Counted from the stretch's first letter, positions 55,371 through 64,000 are shown. The stretch is 64,000 nt of DNA from Synechococcus sp. CCY 9618 (GCF_019038415.1 NZ_JAFKRG010000009.1:186001-250000), one strand, 5' to 3'. Program-made: numbers and translations. Notes: generated by a model not told the origin, from the sequence alone.

Positions 55371-56123
55371 ATGGACCTGCTCTGGCTCCCGGATCACCTG
55401 CTGCCCTGGCTGCGCACCCCGGTGGGGACTGTGGCTTTTGTGCCCCTTTATGCGCTGTGGGTCAGCCTGCTGCTGCCGGGGGTGTGGGCCTCGATGCTGG
55501 CCGGGGTGCTCTACGGCCCGTTCTGGGGCAGCGTGCTGGTCTTCGCCGGGGCCTGCCTGGGGGCCCAGGCGGTGTTCCTGCTGGGGCGCGGTCGCTGGCG
55601 GGGATGGGCCCGCCGCCGTCTGGCCAGGGCGCCGCGGCTGCTGGCGGTGGAGCAGGAGGTCTGCCGCCAGGGCCTGGCCCTGGCGCTGCTCACCCGGCTC
55701 TCGCCCGCCTTCCCCTTCAGCCTGCTCAACCTGGCCTACGGCCTCAGTGATGTGAGCCTGCGGGACTATTCGATCGGCCTGATCGGCATCCTCCCCGGCA
55801 CCGTGCTCTTCTGTTCCCTGGGGGCGGCAGCTGGCGATCCCGGGCGCTTTGCGGAGCTGCTGGCCGGTCCGGCCAATGACGTCACCTTGGCCCTGCGGCT
55901 GCTGGGGGTGGGCGCCACCCTGGCGGTGCTGCTGCTGGTGGGCCGCCAGATGCGTCTGGCCCTGGAGGTACGCGGGGTAGCCTCTCAGGTTGCGATGCAG
56001 GCCAGCGATGGTGACGGCCGAGACTCCCCCCAGCCCCACCGCCGGCGCCTGCCCCAACTGCGGCGGAGGAAATCTCACCCTGGAGCGACGGGTGTGGGTG
56101 AGCAAGGCCCGGGTGGAGGCTGA
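55371..56123 (+). CDS. VTT-domain (TVP38/TMEM64/DedA-type) membrane protein
   Basis: A 250-residue membrane protein with VTT features: GVWASMLAGVLYGPFWGSVL, FAGACLGAQAVFLLGR and LLTRLSPAFPFSLLNLAYGL, then GTVLFCSLGAAAG. About five helices; family members are implicated in lipid scrambling or small-solute movement. The last 38 residues (after about 212) are arginine-rich and coincide with the start of the overlapping methyltransferase gene, so they are probably unstructured by-product sequence. Confidence 0.85.
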   Translation: MDLLWLPDHLLPWLRTPVGTVAFVPLYALWVSLLLPGVWASMLAGVLYGPFWGSVLVFAGACLGAQAVFLLGRGRWRGWARRRLARAPRLLAVEQEVCRQGLALALLTRLSPAFPFSLLNLAYGLSDVSLRDYSIGLIGILPGTVLFCSLGAAAGDPGRFAELLAGPANDVTLALRLLGVGATLAVLLLVGRQMRLALEVRGVASQVAMQASDGDGRDSPQPHRRRLPQLRRRKSHPGATGVGEQGPGGG

Positions 56124-56907
56124 ACTCGCCCATTGCACCGCCTGCGACTTTCTCTTCCTGCGCGACCCCAGCTGGCTGGCGGTGGCCTACGAGGATTCCT
56201 TCTACGGCGACACCGGTTACGTCGACCGCAACCTGCATGCCTCCCGCCTGCTGCGGCTGCTGCTGGTGATCGGCCGGCTCGGCCGCTTCGGGCCCAGCGA
56301 GCAGGGCTGTGATCTGGGCACCGGCCTGGGCATGCTGCCGCGGCTGATGCGCGACCACGGCTTTGATTTCCACGGCACCGACGAATACGCGGCCATGGAG
56401 CTGATCCGCCCGTTCTGCGACCCTCCCGCCGATGGTGCGATCGGCTGCAAGACCGCCTTTGAGGTGATCGAGCACGTGCCGAGCACCCCGGAGTTCCTGC
56501 GTCGCCAGGTGGGGACCGTGCCCCTGTTCGTCTTCTCCACCCTGATGCGGCAGGACGGCGAGATCCCAGCCCCGGACTGGTGGTACTACGCCTTCGGCAA
56601 CGGTCAGCACGTCAGTTTCCACAGCCGCCGCAGCTTTCAGGTGGCGATGGCGCGGGCGGGGATGGATCCCACCTGGCTGGTGAGCATCGACGGGCCGGTG
56701 CACCCGCGCGCCCTGCATGCCATCGCCCCGTCGGCCCGCTGGCGGCGGGCCTTCCGTGTTGCCGGCGCTCTGGTGAACCGGGGCCTCGACGGGTTGCTGC
56801 TGCCGCCGCTGCAGGCCCTGGCCGGTCTGCGGCCCCGGATCATCGACGATCACTACGTCGCGATGGAGCGGCTCAGATCTGCCGCAGAGCGTCAGCCTTG
56901 TCCTTGA
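56008..56907 (+). CDS. Class I SAM-dependent methyltransferase with N-terminal zinc ribbon
   Basis: A 299-residue protein. Residues 10-60 carry two CxxC pairs (ACPNCGGGN and HCTACDFL), a zinc ribbon seen in sugar/polysaccharide-associated methyltransferases. The Rossmann core follows: GCDLGTGLGMLPRLM (motif I), FDFHGTDEY, and FEVIEHVPSTPEFL. Motif WYYAFGNGQHVSFHSRRSF is typical of Methyltransf_23-type enzymes. The gene overlaps the VTT gene by 116 bases and, at its 3' end, the convergent hlyD by 35 bases. Confidence 0.85.
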   Translation: MVTAETPPSPTAGACPNCGGGNLTLERRVWVSKARVEAELAHCTACDFLFLRDPSWLAVAYEDSFYGDTGYVDRNLHASRLLRLLLVIGRLGRFGPSEQGCDLGTGLGMLPRLMRDHGFDFHGTDEYAAMELIRPFCDPPADGAIGCKTAFEVIEHVPSTPEFLRRQVGTVPLFVFSTLMRQDGEIPAPDWWYYAFGNGQHVSFHSRRSFQVAMARAGMDPTWLVSIDGPVHPRALHAIAPSARWRRAFRVAGALVNRGLDGLLLPPLQALAGLRPRIIDDHYVAMERLRSAAERQPCP

Positions 56908-58042
56908 AGTCGCTCAGCAGCAGCTGCAGATAGGTGACCTTGCGCAGCTTGACGTTGGCGGTGAGCGACATGCCCACCTGCAGGGGCAGCACCTTGCCGC
57001 TCTTGAGCTTGAGCTGCTGGGCGTTCAGCCTGATGTCGACCGGGAAGCGGTAGAAGTTGTTGAGCTGATCCGGCGGCAGCGCATCGGAGCCGATGCGTCG
57101 CACCGTGCCCTGCAGCACGCCGAAATCGGTGGCGGGGAAGGAGTCGATGCTGATGTCGGCCTGTTTGCCTTCGGTCACGAAGCCGATCTCCCGGCTGGGC
57201 ACCTCCACCCGCGCCTCCAGCCGGTCGAAGGGCACCACCTTCATCACCGGTTCGCTGGTCTGGGCCACGAAGCCCCGGGAGCGGGGCTTGAGCTCGAACA
57301 CCACGCCGGCCTCCGGGGCCCGGATGGCCTGGTAGCGGATGTTGACGTTCAATTCGGTGAGCTTGCTGCGCAGATCCGCCAGTTCGCTGCTCAGTTCCCG
57401 GATGCCCTGCTGCAGGATCGCCTGCTGGCGCAGGCGATCCACCCTGGTCTCCTGCAGCTGCCCCTCCACCTCCTGCACCTTGTTGCGCTGGGAGAGGTAC
57501 TGCAGTTCGGCGGTGGCACCTTCCTTGTTGAGGGTCTCCAGGCGTCCGAGCACGTCCTTCTCCAGCACCAGGCTGCGGGCCAGCACCTGCTGCTGGGTGT
57601 CGTTGAACTGCAGGTAGCGGTCGAGCTCCACCTGCTTGAGCCGCAGCTGCTGCTCCTTGTACTGGATCGTCTTCCGCATGCTCAGCTGGCGGTCGAGGGT
57701 GGTCTCGGTGTCGAGCCGGAGCAGCACCTGCCCCTTCTTCACCCGCTCTCCCTCTTTCACCATCACCTCCTCCACCACACCGCCCACCGGCATCTGGATG
57801 TCCTTGACCACGCCCAGGGGCTCGAGCTTGCCCGGGGCGGTCACGATCTCCTCGGTCTGGGCGAAGGCCAGCCAGCCCAGGCCGAACAGGGTGACGCCCA
57901 TCAGCGTCCAGGAGATCGAACGGGCCCAGAAGCGTGACTGCTGCAGCACCACGTCGTCGCTGTCGGTGTGGATGCTGCGTTCGAGGCCGTTCTGGGCCCG
58001 CCGCAGCAGGCTGCCCGGCGTGGGAATGGGAGGTCGTGCCAT
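56873..58042 (-). CDS. hlyD: HlyD-family membrane fusion protein (type I secretion)
   Basis: A 389-residue periplasmic adaptor. One N-terminal membrane helix (ISWTLMGVTLFGLGWLAFAQ, about 43-62) is followed by the barrel-sandwich half-motif KLEPLGVVKDIQMPVGGVVE, a long coiled-coil hairpin (about 120-255), the second half-motif IRAPEAGVVFELKPRSRGFV and a beta-barrel domain. It is coupled (ATGA) to the ABC transporter and should link it to a TolC-like outer-membrane channel, which is not in the window. Confidence 0.92.
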   Translation of the reverse strand: MARPPIPTPGSLLRRAQNGLERSIHTDSDDVVLQQSRFWARSISWTLMGVTLFGLGWLAFAQTEEIVTAPGKLEPLGVVKDIQMPVGGVVEEVMVKEGERVKKGQVLLRLDTETTLDRQLSMRKTIQYKEQQLRLKQVELDRYLQFNDTQQQVLARSLVLEKDVLGRLETLNKEGATAELQYLSQRNKVQEVEGQLQETRVDRLRQQAILQQGIRELSSELADLRSKLTELNVNIRYQAIRAPEAGVVFELKPRSRGFVAQTSEPVMKVVPFDRLEARVEVPSREIGFVTEGKQADISIDSFPATDFGVLQGTVRRIGSDALPPDQLNNFYRFPVDIRLNAQQLKLKSGKVLPLQVGMSLTANVKLRKVTYLQLLLSDFKDKADALRQI

Positions 58043-60987
58043 CAGCTCGCCTCCTGCTGGCGGTAGAGCGCGTAGTAGCGACCTTTCATGGCCATCAGTT
58101 CTTCGTGGGTGCCCGTCTCCACGATGGCCCCCTGGTGCATCATCACGATCAGATCGGCCCGGCGGATGGTCGAGAGCCGGTGGGTGATGAAGAACACCGT
58201 GCTCGTGGTCATCGCCTCGCGCAGGTTCTCGCACACCTGGCGCTCGGTGTCGTAATCGAGGGCGCTGGTGGCCTCATCCATCACCAGCAGCTGGGGCTGG
58301 CTCAGCAGGGTGCGGGCGATGGCGATGCGCTGGCGCTGGCCACCGGAAAGGGAGGCCCCCCGCTCCCCCAGCTGGGTGCTGTAACCCGCCGAGAGCTCCA
58401 TGATGAAGTCGTGGGCGCCGGCGATACGGGCGGCCTCGACGATGGCGTCGCTCGGGGCCTCCGGGTTGGTGAGGGCGATGTTCTCGCTGATGGTGCCGGA
58501 GAACAGCAGCGGATCCTGGGGCACGATGCCGATCTGGCGCCGGAGGGAATAGAGCTCCACCTTGTCGATGTCGTAACGGTCGACCAGGATCCGCCCCTTC
58601 TGGGGGGAATAGAGCCGCGGCAGCAGCTTCATCAGGGTGCTCTTGCCGCTGCCGCTCTGGCCGACGATTCCGGTGAAGGTGCCGGGGGGCACATGCAGAT
58701 CGATGTTGCTCAGCACCTCGGGTCCCCCCGGGTTGAAGTGGAAGCTGACGTTCTCGAACACCACGTCGCCCTTCACGGGCGGCAGGGGGATGTGGCTCCG
58801 GTCGGCCTCGCTGGATTCCTCCGGGGTGTCGACCACATCGGCCAGGCGCTCGAAGGACACCCGCAGTTCCTGGATGTTCTGCCAGATGGAGGAGAGGCGC
58901 AGCAGGGGCTGGGTGACGTAGCCGCTGATGATCCGGAAGGCGATCAGCTGGCCCAGGGTGAGTTCCCCCTTCAGCACCAGGGTGGCCCCCACCCAGAGCA
59001 CCAGCAGCTGGGAGAGCTTCTGCAGCACCGAGCTGGTCTCGTTCAGGAAGGTGCCGGTGATGGTCTTCTCGAAGGTGCGGGAGATGTAGCGGGCGTAAAG
59101 CTCCTGCCATTTCCAGCGGCTCACCATCTCCACGTTCTGGGCCTTCACCGTCTGGATGCCGGTGAGCACCTCGACCAGGTGGCTCTGGGTGCGGGCGTTC
59201 TCCTCGGCGGCCTGGCGGTACTGGCGGCGGAACAGGGGTGCCCCCAGCAGGGTGAGGCCCACCTGGATGGGCAGCACCGCCAGGGCGATGATCGTGAGAA
59301 GCCAGCTGTAGAGGGCCATCACGATGATGTAGATCACCGAGAAGGCCGCATCCAGCAGGGTGATCAGGGCCTGGCCGGTGAGGAAGTTGCGGATCTTCTC
59401 CAGCTCGGCGATGCGGGTGCCCAGCTCCCCCACCGGCCGCCGGTCGAAGTAGCCCAGGGGCAGACGCAGCAGGTGGTCGATCACTTCGGCGCCGAGGCGC
59501 AGGTCGATGCGGTTGGTGGTGTCGGTGAAGAGGAAGGTTCGCAGCGAGCCGATCACCCCCTCCATCAGGGTCACCACCACCAGGGCCATGCCCAGGATCT
59601 GCAGCGTGTCGAGGCTGCGCTGGGAGATCACCTTGTCGATGATCACCTGGATCAGCAGGGGGTTGGCCAGGCTGAACAGCTGGACCACGAAGGAGGCCAG
59701 CAGCACCTGGAGCAACATGCCCCGGTAGCGCTTCAGGGCCGGCCAGAACCAGCCCGGCCCGAAGGTCTGCTCCGGGGTGTCGATGCTGCGCTCCAGCAGC
59801 AGCAGCTCCAGGCCCTCGGGATAGTGCTCGGCGATCTGGGCCGGCTTCAGCTGCACCCAGCCGTCGGCCGGGGAAGCCAGGCGCAGGCCTGCGGCGTTGC
59901 TGGCGACGGCGACGGCGAAGCCCTCCTTCCACGGCAGCAGGCAGGGGGTGATCAGCCGGGTGGCCGACGCCACCGGCACCTTGGCGCCGGTGACCAGCAG
60001 GCCGAGCATGGCGGCGATCTGGCCGCAGAGCTGCAGATCCGGCGGCTGGCCGCGGCGCATCTTGTCGCGCAGGATCTTGTCCACCGCATCGCGGCGGTAG
60101 GGCAGCCCCAGCAGCTTGCCCAGCATCTGGAAGCAGGCCAGGGTCTCCTCTAGGGGACCCTGACCCCGCACCAGGGTCAGCCCCCGATCGGCCCGGTCCT
60201 GGCCCAGGTCGAGGCTGCTGGGCTGGGGGTGACCACCGGCTTCGACCTCGGCGGAGGTGGGCCCCGGCGCCGGGAACGGGGTCGCCGCCGGTGTGCTCAG
60301 CCAGGCAGCCGCCCCGCTCACGGCCAGCAGCCGCAGCGGCAGGGGGGGGCGGGGCTGGGGCAGCGGTTCTGCTGCGCTCAGCACCGAGCCGAGCGCCATC
60401 CCGGGAACGTTGGCACTGGCCAGCAGCAGTTCCTCGCCGGCCTCCAGCACGACGCTGCCCTCGGCGGGGGCCACCACGACCCGGGTCTGCAGGCGCAGGC
60501 GGTCGATCCTCTCCCGCCAGAGGGCCGGATCGAAGCCGCCGGCGTCGGCCCCTTCCCGCGCCAGCAGCAGCTGATGCAGCTCCGCCGTCCAGAGATGCCG
60601 GCCACACCACTGGCGCAGGCCGGGTTCGGCCAGCAGCAGTTCGAGCATCAGCGCGTCCGGGATCGCCGCCACCAGCAGCTCGGAGGCGGCGCTCACCTGC
60701 TCGATCCCCTCCGCCCGCAGCAGGGAGACCAGCCCCACGAGGGTGCCTTCCCCCAGCCGCTCGAGGGTGAAAGGGCGACCATCCCGTTCCCCCAGCAGCC
60801 GGGCTTCGCCCTCCAGTACCACCAGCACCCGGTCGCCGATGCTCCCCGAACTGCTGAGTTCCTGGCCGACGCCGAACCGGCACAGGCTGGCCTCGGCCAG
60901 CAGCCGGTCACTGCCGGTGGGGGAAAGATTGTCGAAGGGCGGCAGGGCGATCAGCCTTTCGGTGCGGCCCTGGGCGGTGGAGGTCAT
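58042..60987 (-). CDS. HetC-like type I secretion ABC transporter with cNMP-binding-like and degenerate C39 domains
   Basis: A 981-residue exporter. Residues about 20-150 form a cyclic-nucleotide-binding-like beta-roll (FDNLSPTGSDRLLAEASLCR). Residues about 295-430 are a C39 peptidase-like domain lacking the catalytic cysteine at its start (CFQMLGKLLGLPYRRDAVDK), so it should bind and not cleave substrate. Then come the membrane domain (about 440-720) and the ATPase: Walker A GQSGSGKST, signature LSGGQRQRIAIA, Walker B LLVMDEATSAL, H-loop THRLST. The architecture matches Anabaena HetC. It overlaps PPIase and hlyD by four bases each. Confidence 0.92.
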   Translation of the reverse strand: MTSTAQGRTERLIALPPFDNLSPTGSDRLLAEASLCRFGVGQELSSSGSIGDRVLVVLEGEARLLGERDGRPFTLERLGEGTLVGLVSLLRAEGIEQVSAASELLVAAIPDALMLELLLAEPGLRQWCGRHLWTAELHQLLLAREGADAGGFDPALWRERIDRLRLQTRVVVAPAEGSVVLEAGEELLLASANVPGMALGSVLSAAEPLPQPRPPLPLRLLAVSGAAAWLSTPAATPFPAPGPTSAEVEAGGHPQPSSLDLGQDRADRGLTLVRGQGPLEETLACFQMLGKLLGLPYRRDAVDKILRDKMRRGQPPDLQLCGQIAAMLGLLVTGAKVPVASATRLITPCLLPWKEGFAVAVASNAAGLRLASPADGWVQLKPAQIAEHYPEGLELLLLERSIDTPEQTFGPGWFWPALKRYRGMLLQVLLASFVVQLFSLANPLLIQVIIDKVISQRSLDTLQILGMALVVVTLMEGVIGSLRTFLFTDTTNRIDLRLGAEVIDHLLRLPLGYFDRRPVGELGTRIAELEKIRNFLTGQALITLLDAAFSVIYIIVMALYSWLLTIIALAVLPIQVGLTLLGAPLFRRQYRQAAEENARTQSHLVEVLTGIQTVKAQNVEMVSRWKWQELYARYISRTFEKTITGTFLNETSSVLQKLSQLLVLWVGATLVLKGELTLGQLIAFRIISGYVTQPLLRLSSIWQNIQELRVSFERLADVVDTPEESSEADRSHIPLPPVKGDVVFENVSFHFNPGGPEVLSNIDLHVPPGTFTGIVGQSGSGKSTLMKLLPRLYSPQKGRILVDRYDIDKVELYSLRRQIGIVPQDPLLFSGTISENIALTNPEAPSDAIVEAARIAGAHDFIMELSAGYSTQLGERGASLSGGQRQRIAIARTLLSQPQLLVMDEATSALDYDTERQVCENLREAMTTSTVFFITHRLSTIRRADLIVMMHQGAIVETGTHEELMAMKGRYYALYRQQEAS

Positions 60988-61778
60988 CGGGCCACCCCCT
61001 GACGCAGTTGCTGGGTCACTTCCTGCTCCACCCATTCCTCGAACAGCTCCCGCGCCATTCGCTTCTGCATCTCTTCGTCGAAGCTGGCCGAGCGGAGGGA
61101 TTCCAGCCGCACCACCAGCCACCAGCGATCGATGCGCAGGGGCGGATGCAGCTGGCCCGGGCGGCTGGTGCGCAGCAGTTCGGCCAGGGACGGGTGGGCC
61201 TGCAGCAACGGAACCGGACCCACCACCCCCCGGGTGGAGCGTTCAGGCCCCTTGGCGTAGGTGGCGGCCAGCTCGGCGAAATCGGCTTCGCTTTCGGAGA
61301 TCCGCAGATAGAGCTCGCGGGCGAGGGCGCCATCCTCCACCCGCAGCAGGCTGTAAATCACCTGATCCAGCTGATTCTTGCGGGCCAGAAAGCGCTGTTC
61401 GGCCCGGTGCAGGAAATGCTCCCGGCAATGCCGCTCCAGCTTCGCCGGCAACTCCGCCTGCCAGAGGACGTCGGCCTCCGAAAGCTCGTTCTGCGCCAGA
61501 TACGTCTGCAGATCCTCGGCGGAGCGGATCCCGTGGCTGGCGCCCCAGGCCTGCTGGGCCTGTTTGCGTTCCTCCTCCGAGAGGGTCACGGTCGCCACGG
61601 CGGTGGCGACCACCGAGCGACGCAACAGGGGCAGCAGCAGATCGTGGCGGGCCAGCTGGCGGCGCAGGGCCGGGGGAATCTCTGGCAGAGCGTGCTCCAC
61701 CGCCGCCACCGGTGGCCGGGACGGACGCCCGGGGCGATCGAGACTGATGTCAGAGTCCAAGGGGCTGACGACGGCCAC
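60984..61778 (-). CDS. Parvulin-type peptidyl-prolyl isomerase of the secretion operon
   Basis: A 264-residue protein with an N-terminal helical SurA-like region (about 30-150) and a PpiC-type domain (about 150-235): ESEADFAELAATYAKGPE, GVVGPVPLLQAHPSLAELLR, then RPGQLHPPLRIDRWWLVVRL. It has no signal peptide, so it is presumably cytoplasmic and may keep T1SS substrates export-competent. It is the first gene of the PPIase-ABC-HlyD operon, starting at GTG 61778. Confidence 0.88.
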   Translation of the reverse strand: MAVVSPLDSDISLDRPGRPSRPPVAAVEHALPEIPPALRRQLARHDLLLPLLRRSVVATAVATVTLSEEERKQAQQAWGASHGIRSAEDLQTYLAQNELSEADVLWQAELPAKLERHCREHFLHRAEQRFLARKNQLDQVIYSLLRVEDGALARELYLRISESEADFAELAATYAKGPERSTRGVVGPVPLLQAHPSLAELLRTSRPGQLHPPLRIDRWWLVVRLESLRSASFDEEMQKRMARELFEEWVEQEVTQQLRQGVAR

Positions 61779-61958
61779 GGCGTTGTCTTTTCGGCTGCAT
61801 TCTGGGGGTGAAGGGGCCGATCGACAGGAAACGCTCGCTTCCCGCCCGGTTCCGGATGAGGTCGCACCAGCGCTTCACCCAATCCGGTGGGCCGATCGGT
61901 GACCAGCTGGGGATGTGGATCACCAGCGCAGGCCAGGGGGCGGTGATGGGGCCTTGAC
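61779..61958. other. Short intergenic region between glycosyltransferase and secretion operon
   Basis: About 180 bases separate the 3' end of the cellulose-synthase-like gene from the GTG of the PPIase gene, both on the minus strand. No coding frame is supported. The secretion operon promoter should lie here, but I find no convincing -10/-35 pair. Confidence 0.4.
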
Positions 61959-64000
61959 TCAGTAGCGGCGGACGATTGGCTCGGCTCGAAAGACGCTTCC
62001 CATCAGCAGCAGCAGGGCATCGATGCTGCCGACCCGGGTCAGTTTCTGGAACCAGGCGTTCTCGCCGTAGATGAGCTGGATCAGGGCCGCCTCCGCTTCC
62101 CGGGCCGACAGCACGAAATGCAGGCCCAGCAGGGGATAGCCCGCCTGCAGTGTGGTTCGGACCAGCCGCACCGGCATGCAGAGGTTGTACTGGGGAACCC
62201 GCAGCATGCCGTCGGCATGGGCGTTGGCGCTGCTGCCAAAGGGGCCCGTCGTGGTGAGCAGCAGGCCGGCGCCGTGCTCGGAAACGTCGTTGGTGACACC
62301 CCAGTACTCCTTCCCATCCATTTCGAGACAGGCGATCAGCTCCAGGGGGAAGCGGTCGGCCTGACGCCGCACCGGCTTGTCGATGCAGGCGAGCAGGCAG
62401 ATGAACATCAGCAGGACGTTGTACACGTTCCAGGCGAGCATCAGGCTTTCCCCTTCGAAGATCGGCCGCGCCCAGCGAACGTCCAGCAGCGGCAGCAGGT
62501 AACGCACCAGCAGGCCCACGGAGAAAAGCGCCAGGTAGGCGAGAAAGGGCCAGACCAGGGATCGATCGAAATGCTGGCGCGGATGGTGCACCGCCTTGTT
62601 CGTGACCAGCCCGCCGACGGTCCGGAACGGACGGAAGATCAGCTGGGAGAGTCGTTTCAGGGCCGGAAAGCAGAACAGGGATTCATGGACTTCTGTCCAG
62701 TAATGGAAGTAATGGCCATTGGTCTGCCAGCTGGGAAGGAAATACAGCAGGATCACGAAGGGCAGGCCATAGGCGAGATACTCCACGGGTGGGGCGGCGA
62801 TCAGCGTGAAGCCGACCAGCATCGAGAGGAGCGGGAAGATGATGTAGACGGCGCGGAATAGGGGTGCCCAGAAAGTCAGATAGAGATTGACGTAGAAAAT
62901 CTTTTGCCAGAAACCAAGTGCTTTCCAGATGGGCATTTCCCTCGGTGAGGCAAACACCTGCATGTTTCCTTGCATCCACCGCAGCCGCTGGTCGAGATAG
63001 TCGCGGAAGCTGCGCGGAACTTCGCCGAGGCTGAGGATTTCGTCGAGGTACACCATCCGCCAGCCTCTGGTGAGCAGCCGTGTTCCCGTCTGATTGTCCT
63101 CGATGATGCAATGGGTCACGTAGCCGCCGATCTGCTCGAGGGCGGAACGCCTGGCCACGTAGGAGGTGCCACAGCACACCACCGCATTGAAGCGGTCGCG
63201 CAACACCTGGACATAGTGAAAGAAATAGTCCATGTCATCGGGGACAAGGACGTCGAGTCCTAGGTTGCGGTTGTGGAAGTCGGCGTTGAAATAGTGCTGG
63301 GGCGTCTGAACCAGGGCGACCTCGGGATCGCTGAAAAATCCCACCGTGCGGGTGAGGAAGCGGCTGAAGGGGATGAAATCGCAATCGAAGACCGCGATCA
63401 GATCACCACTCGATTGGGCCAGGGCGTAATTCAGGTTGCCGGCCTTGCGATAGAGGTTGTCAGGTCGACTCAGGTACTTCACCCCCAGTTCCGCCGCCAG
63501 GGCCGCCACCGATGGACGATGCCCGTCATCGAGCACGTAGATCGTCTTGTTCGCATAGGGGATGTTGCTGCAGGCCAGGATGCAGCGGCGCACCAGCCGC
63601 TCCGGTTCGTTGTAGGTGGGGATCCAGATGTCCACGCTGGGCTGATGTTGTTCAGTCCAGGCCATCAGCTGATCGGCTTGCCGCCGCCGCTGCTCGGGCT
63701 GGAAGCGGATGGCCGGATAGAACTGCAGCGCCGTGGTCAGCAGATAGCTGGCTTCACAGAGCAAGAAGATCAGACTCAGCGCGAGGCTGATCGGATGGCT
63801 GTGATTCAGCGTGGTGGCGCGCCAGAGGAAATAGCGCAGCGTGAACAGGGCAAGGATCAGGGAGGTGAGCAGATAGGCCGATGGTCGCCGGGGCAGATGA
63901 TTCACCCCCAGGCAGATGGCCACCGCGACGCACACCGGCAGCATCACATCCATCCACATGTCCCTGATCTGCCATGTCTCGGGCAGGACGCGGAAGGCCA
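61959..64000 (-). CDS. bcsA: Cellulose synthase-like glycosyltransferase (BcsA type) with PilZ domain, 5' end outside window
   Basis: At least 680 residues; the frame stays open to the window edge, so the ATG at 63959 may be internal. It is a processive GT2 enzyme with membrane helices at both ends: VDIWIPTYNEPERLVRRCIL, LDDG, FDCD, then IIEDNQT (TED equivalent) and QRLRWMQG. The C-terminal PilZ domain has RRQADR and NDVSEHGAG, matching RxxxR and (D/N)xSxxG, so c-di-GMP should activate it. The likely product is cellulose or a related beta-glucan. It lies upstream of the T1SS operon on the same strand. Confidence 0.92.
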   Translation of the reverse strand, partial: AFRVLPETWQIRDMWMDVMLPVCVAVAICLGVNHLPRRPSAYLLTSLILALFTLRYFLWRATTLNHSHPISLALSLIFLLCEASYLLTTALQFYPAIRFQPEQRRRQADQLMAWTEQHQPSVDIWIPTYNEPERLVRRCILACSNIPYANKTIYVLDDGHRPSVAALAAELGVKYLSRPDNLYRKAGNLNYALAQSSGDLIAVFDCDFIPFSRFLTRTVGFFSDPEVALVQTPQHYFNADFHNRNLGLDVLVPDDMDYFFHYVQVLRDRFNAVVCCGTSYVARRSALEQIGGYVTHCIIEDNQTGTRLLTRGWRMVYLDEILSLGEVPRSFRDYLDQRLRWMQGNMQVFASPREMPIWKALGFWQKIFYVNLYLTFWAPLFRAVYIIFPLLSMLVGFTLIAAPPVEYLAYGLPFVILLYFLPSWQTNGHYFHYWTEVHESLFCFPALKRLSQLIFRPFRTVGGLVTNKAVHHPRQHFDRSLVWPFLAYLALFSVGLLVRYLLPLLDVRWARPIFEGESLMLAWNVYNVLLMFICLLACIDKPVRRQADRFPLELIACLEMDGKEYWGVTNDVSEHGAGLLLTTTGPFGSSANAHADGMLRVPQYNLCMPVRLVRTTLQAGYPLLGLHFVLSAREAEAALIQLIYGENAWFQKLTRVGSIDALLLLMGSVFRAEPIVRRY

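Overview
The window looks like chromosome from a high-GC picocyanobacterium of the Synechococcus/Cyanobium lineage. Clues are the complete urtABCDE urea transporter next to ureG, a cyanobacterial-type AbrB regulator, a Nif11-like small protein, a DUF2227-like membrane protein, and strong G/C bias at third codon positions. I see no rRNA, CRISPR array, transposase or prophage. One tRNA is present, tRNA-Val(UAC). Species identity is inferred from gene content only.

Layout. (1) 1-7.6 kb, nitrogen scavenging: 3' end of ureG, urtA-E, then a convergent formamidase with an FmdB-type zinc-ribbon protein. (2) 7.7-17.9 kb, housekeeping, mostly minus strand: lipoprotein, pabC, pabB, queC, queE, pyrG, dps, aspS, gcvT; a plus-strand ecotin protease inhibitor sits inside this block. 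(3) 18-23.3 kb: orphan cyclic-nucleotide-binding-fold protein, speE-speB, a Tat-exported beta-carbonic anhydrase overlapping an ArfB-like rescue factor, mazG and a DUF2227-like gene. (4) 23.3-28.1 kb: tRNA-Val, NUDIX hydrolase, an Mrr-like protein with a degraded catalytic motif, tandem SpoIIAA-like protein, Nif11-like protein, MOSC protein, GNAT. (5) 28.1-32.4 kb: OsmC plus a persulfide-detoxification island (TauE/SafE exporter, YgaP-like rhodanese, persulfide dioxygenase-rhodanese fusion, divergent BigR/SqrR-like ArsR regulator). The regulator abuts a 5'-truncated Kir potassium channel. (6) 32.4-40.2 kb: DUF389 protein, cytochrome b plus molybdopterin oxidoreductase pair, DM13 protein, EamA transporter, ECF sigma/RskA-like anti-sigma/bicupin, orphan metal ABC permease. 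(7) 40.2-43.1 kb: cyAbrB gene and a lower-GC decayed stretch with prepilin-like remnants. (8) 43.1-50.4 kb: 2OG-Fe(II) oxygenase, PlsC-like acyltransferase, MscS channel, valS. (9) 50.5-64 kb, surface and secretion: a 1083-residue choice-of-anchor-I/PhoX-like fusion, a probable MACPF-like/jacalin lectin protein, VTT membrane protein, methyltransferase, a type I secretion operon (PPIase, HetC-like ABC transporter, HlyD) and a cellulose-synthase-like glycosyltransferase with a PilZ domain that runs off the window.

Translational coupling is pervasive. Four-base ATGA or GTGA overlaps join queC-pabB-pabC, speE-speB, carbonic anhydrase-arfB, DUF2227-mazG, OsmC-GNAT, YgaP-TauE, sigma-anti-sigma and PPIase-ABC-HlyD.

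The items most worth following up are the MACPF-like/lectin protein beside a type I secretion operon, the ecotin with a natural arginine at P1, the Mrr-like protein with lost catalytic residues, the sulfide island abutting a broken Kir gene, and the prepilin graveyard. All family assignments come from motif reading by eye; none was tested by a database search.
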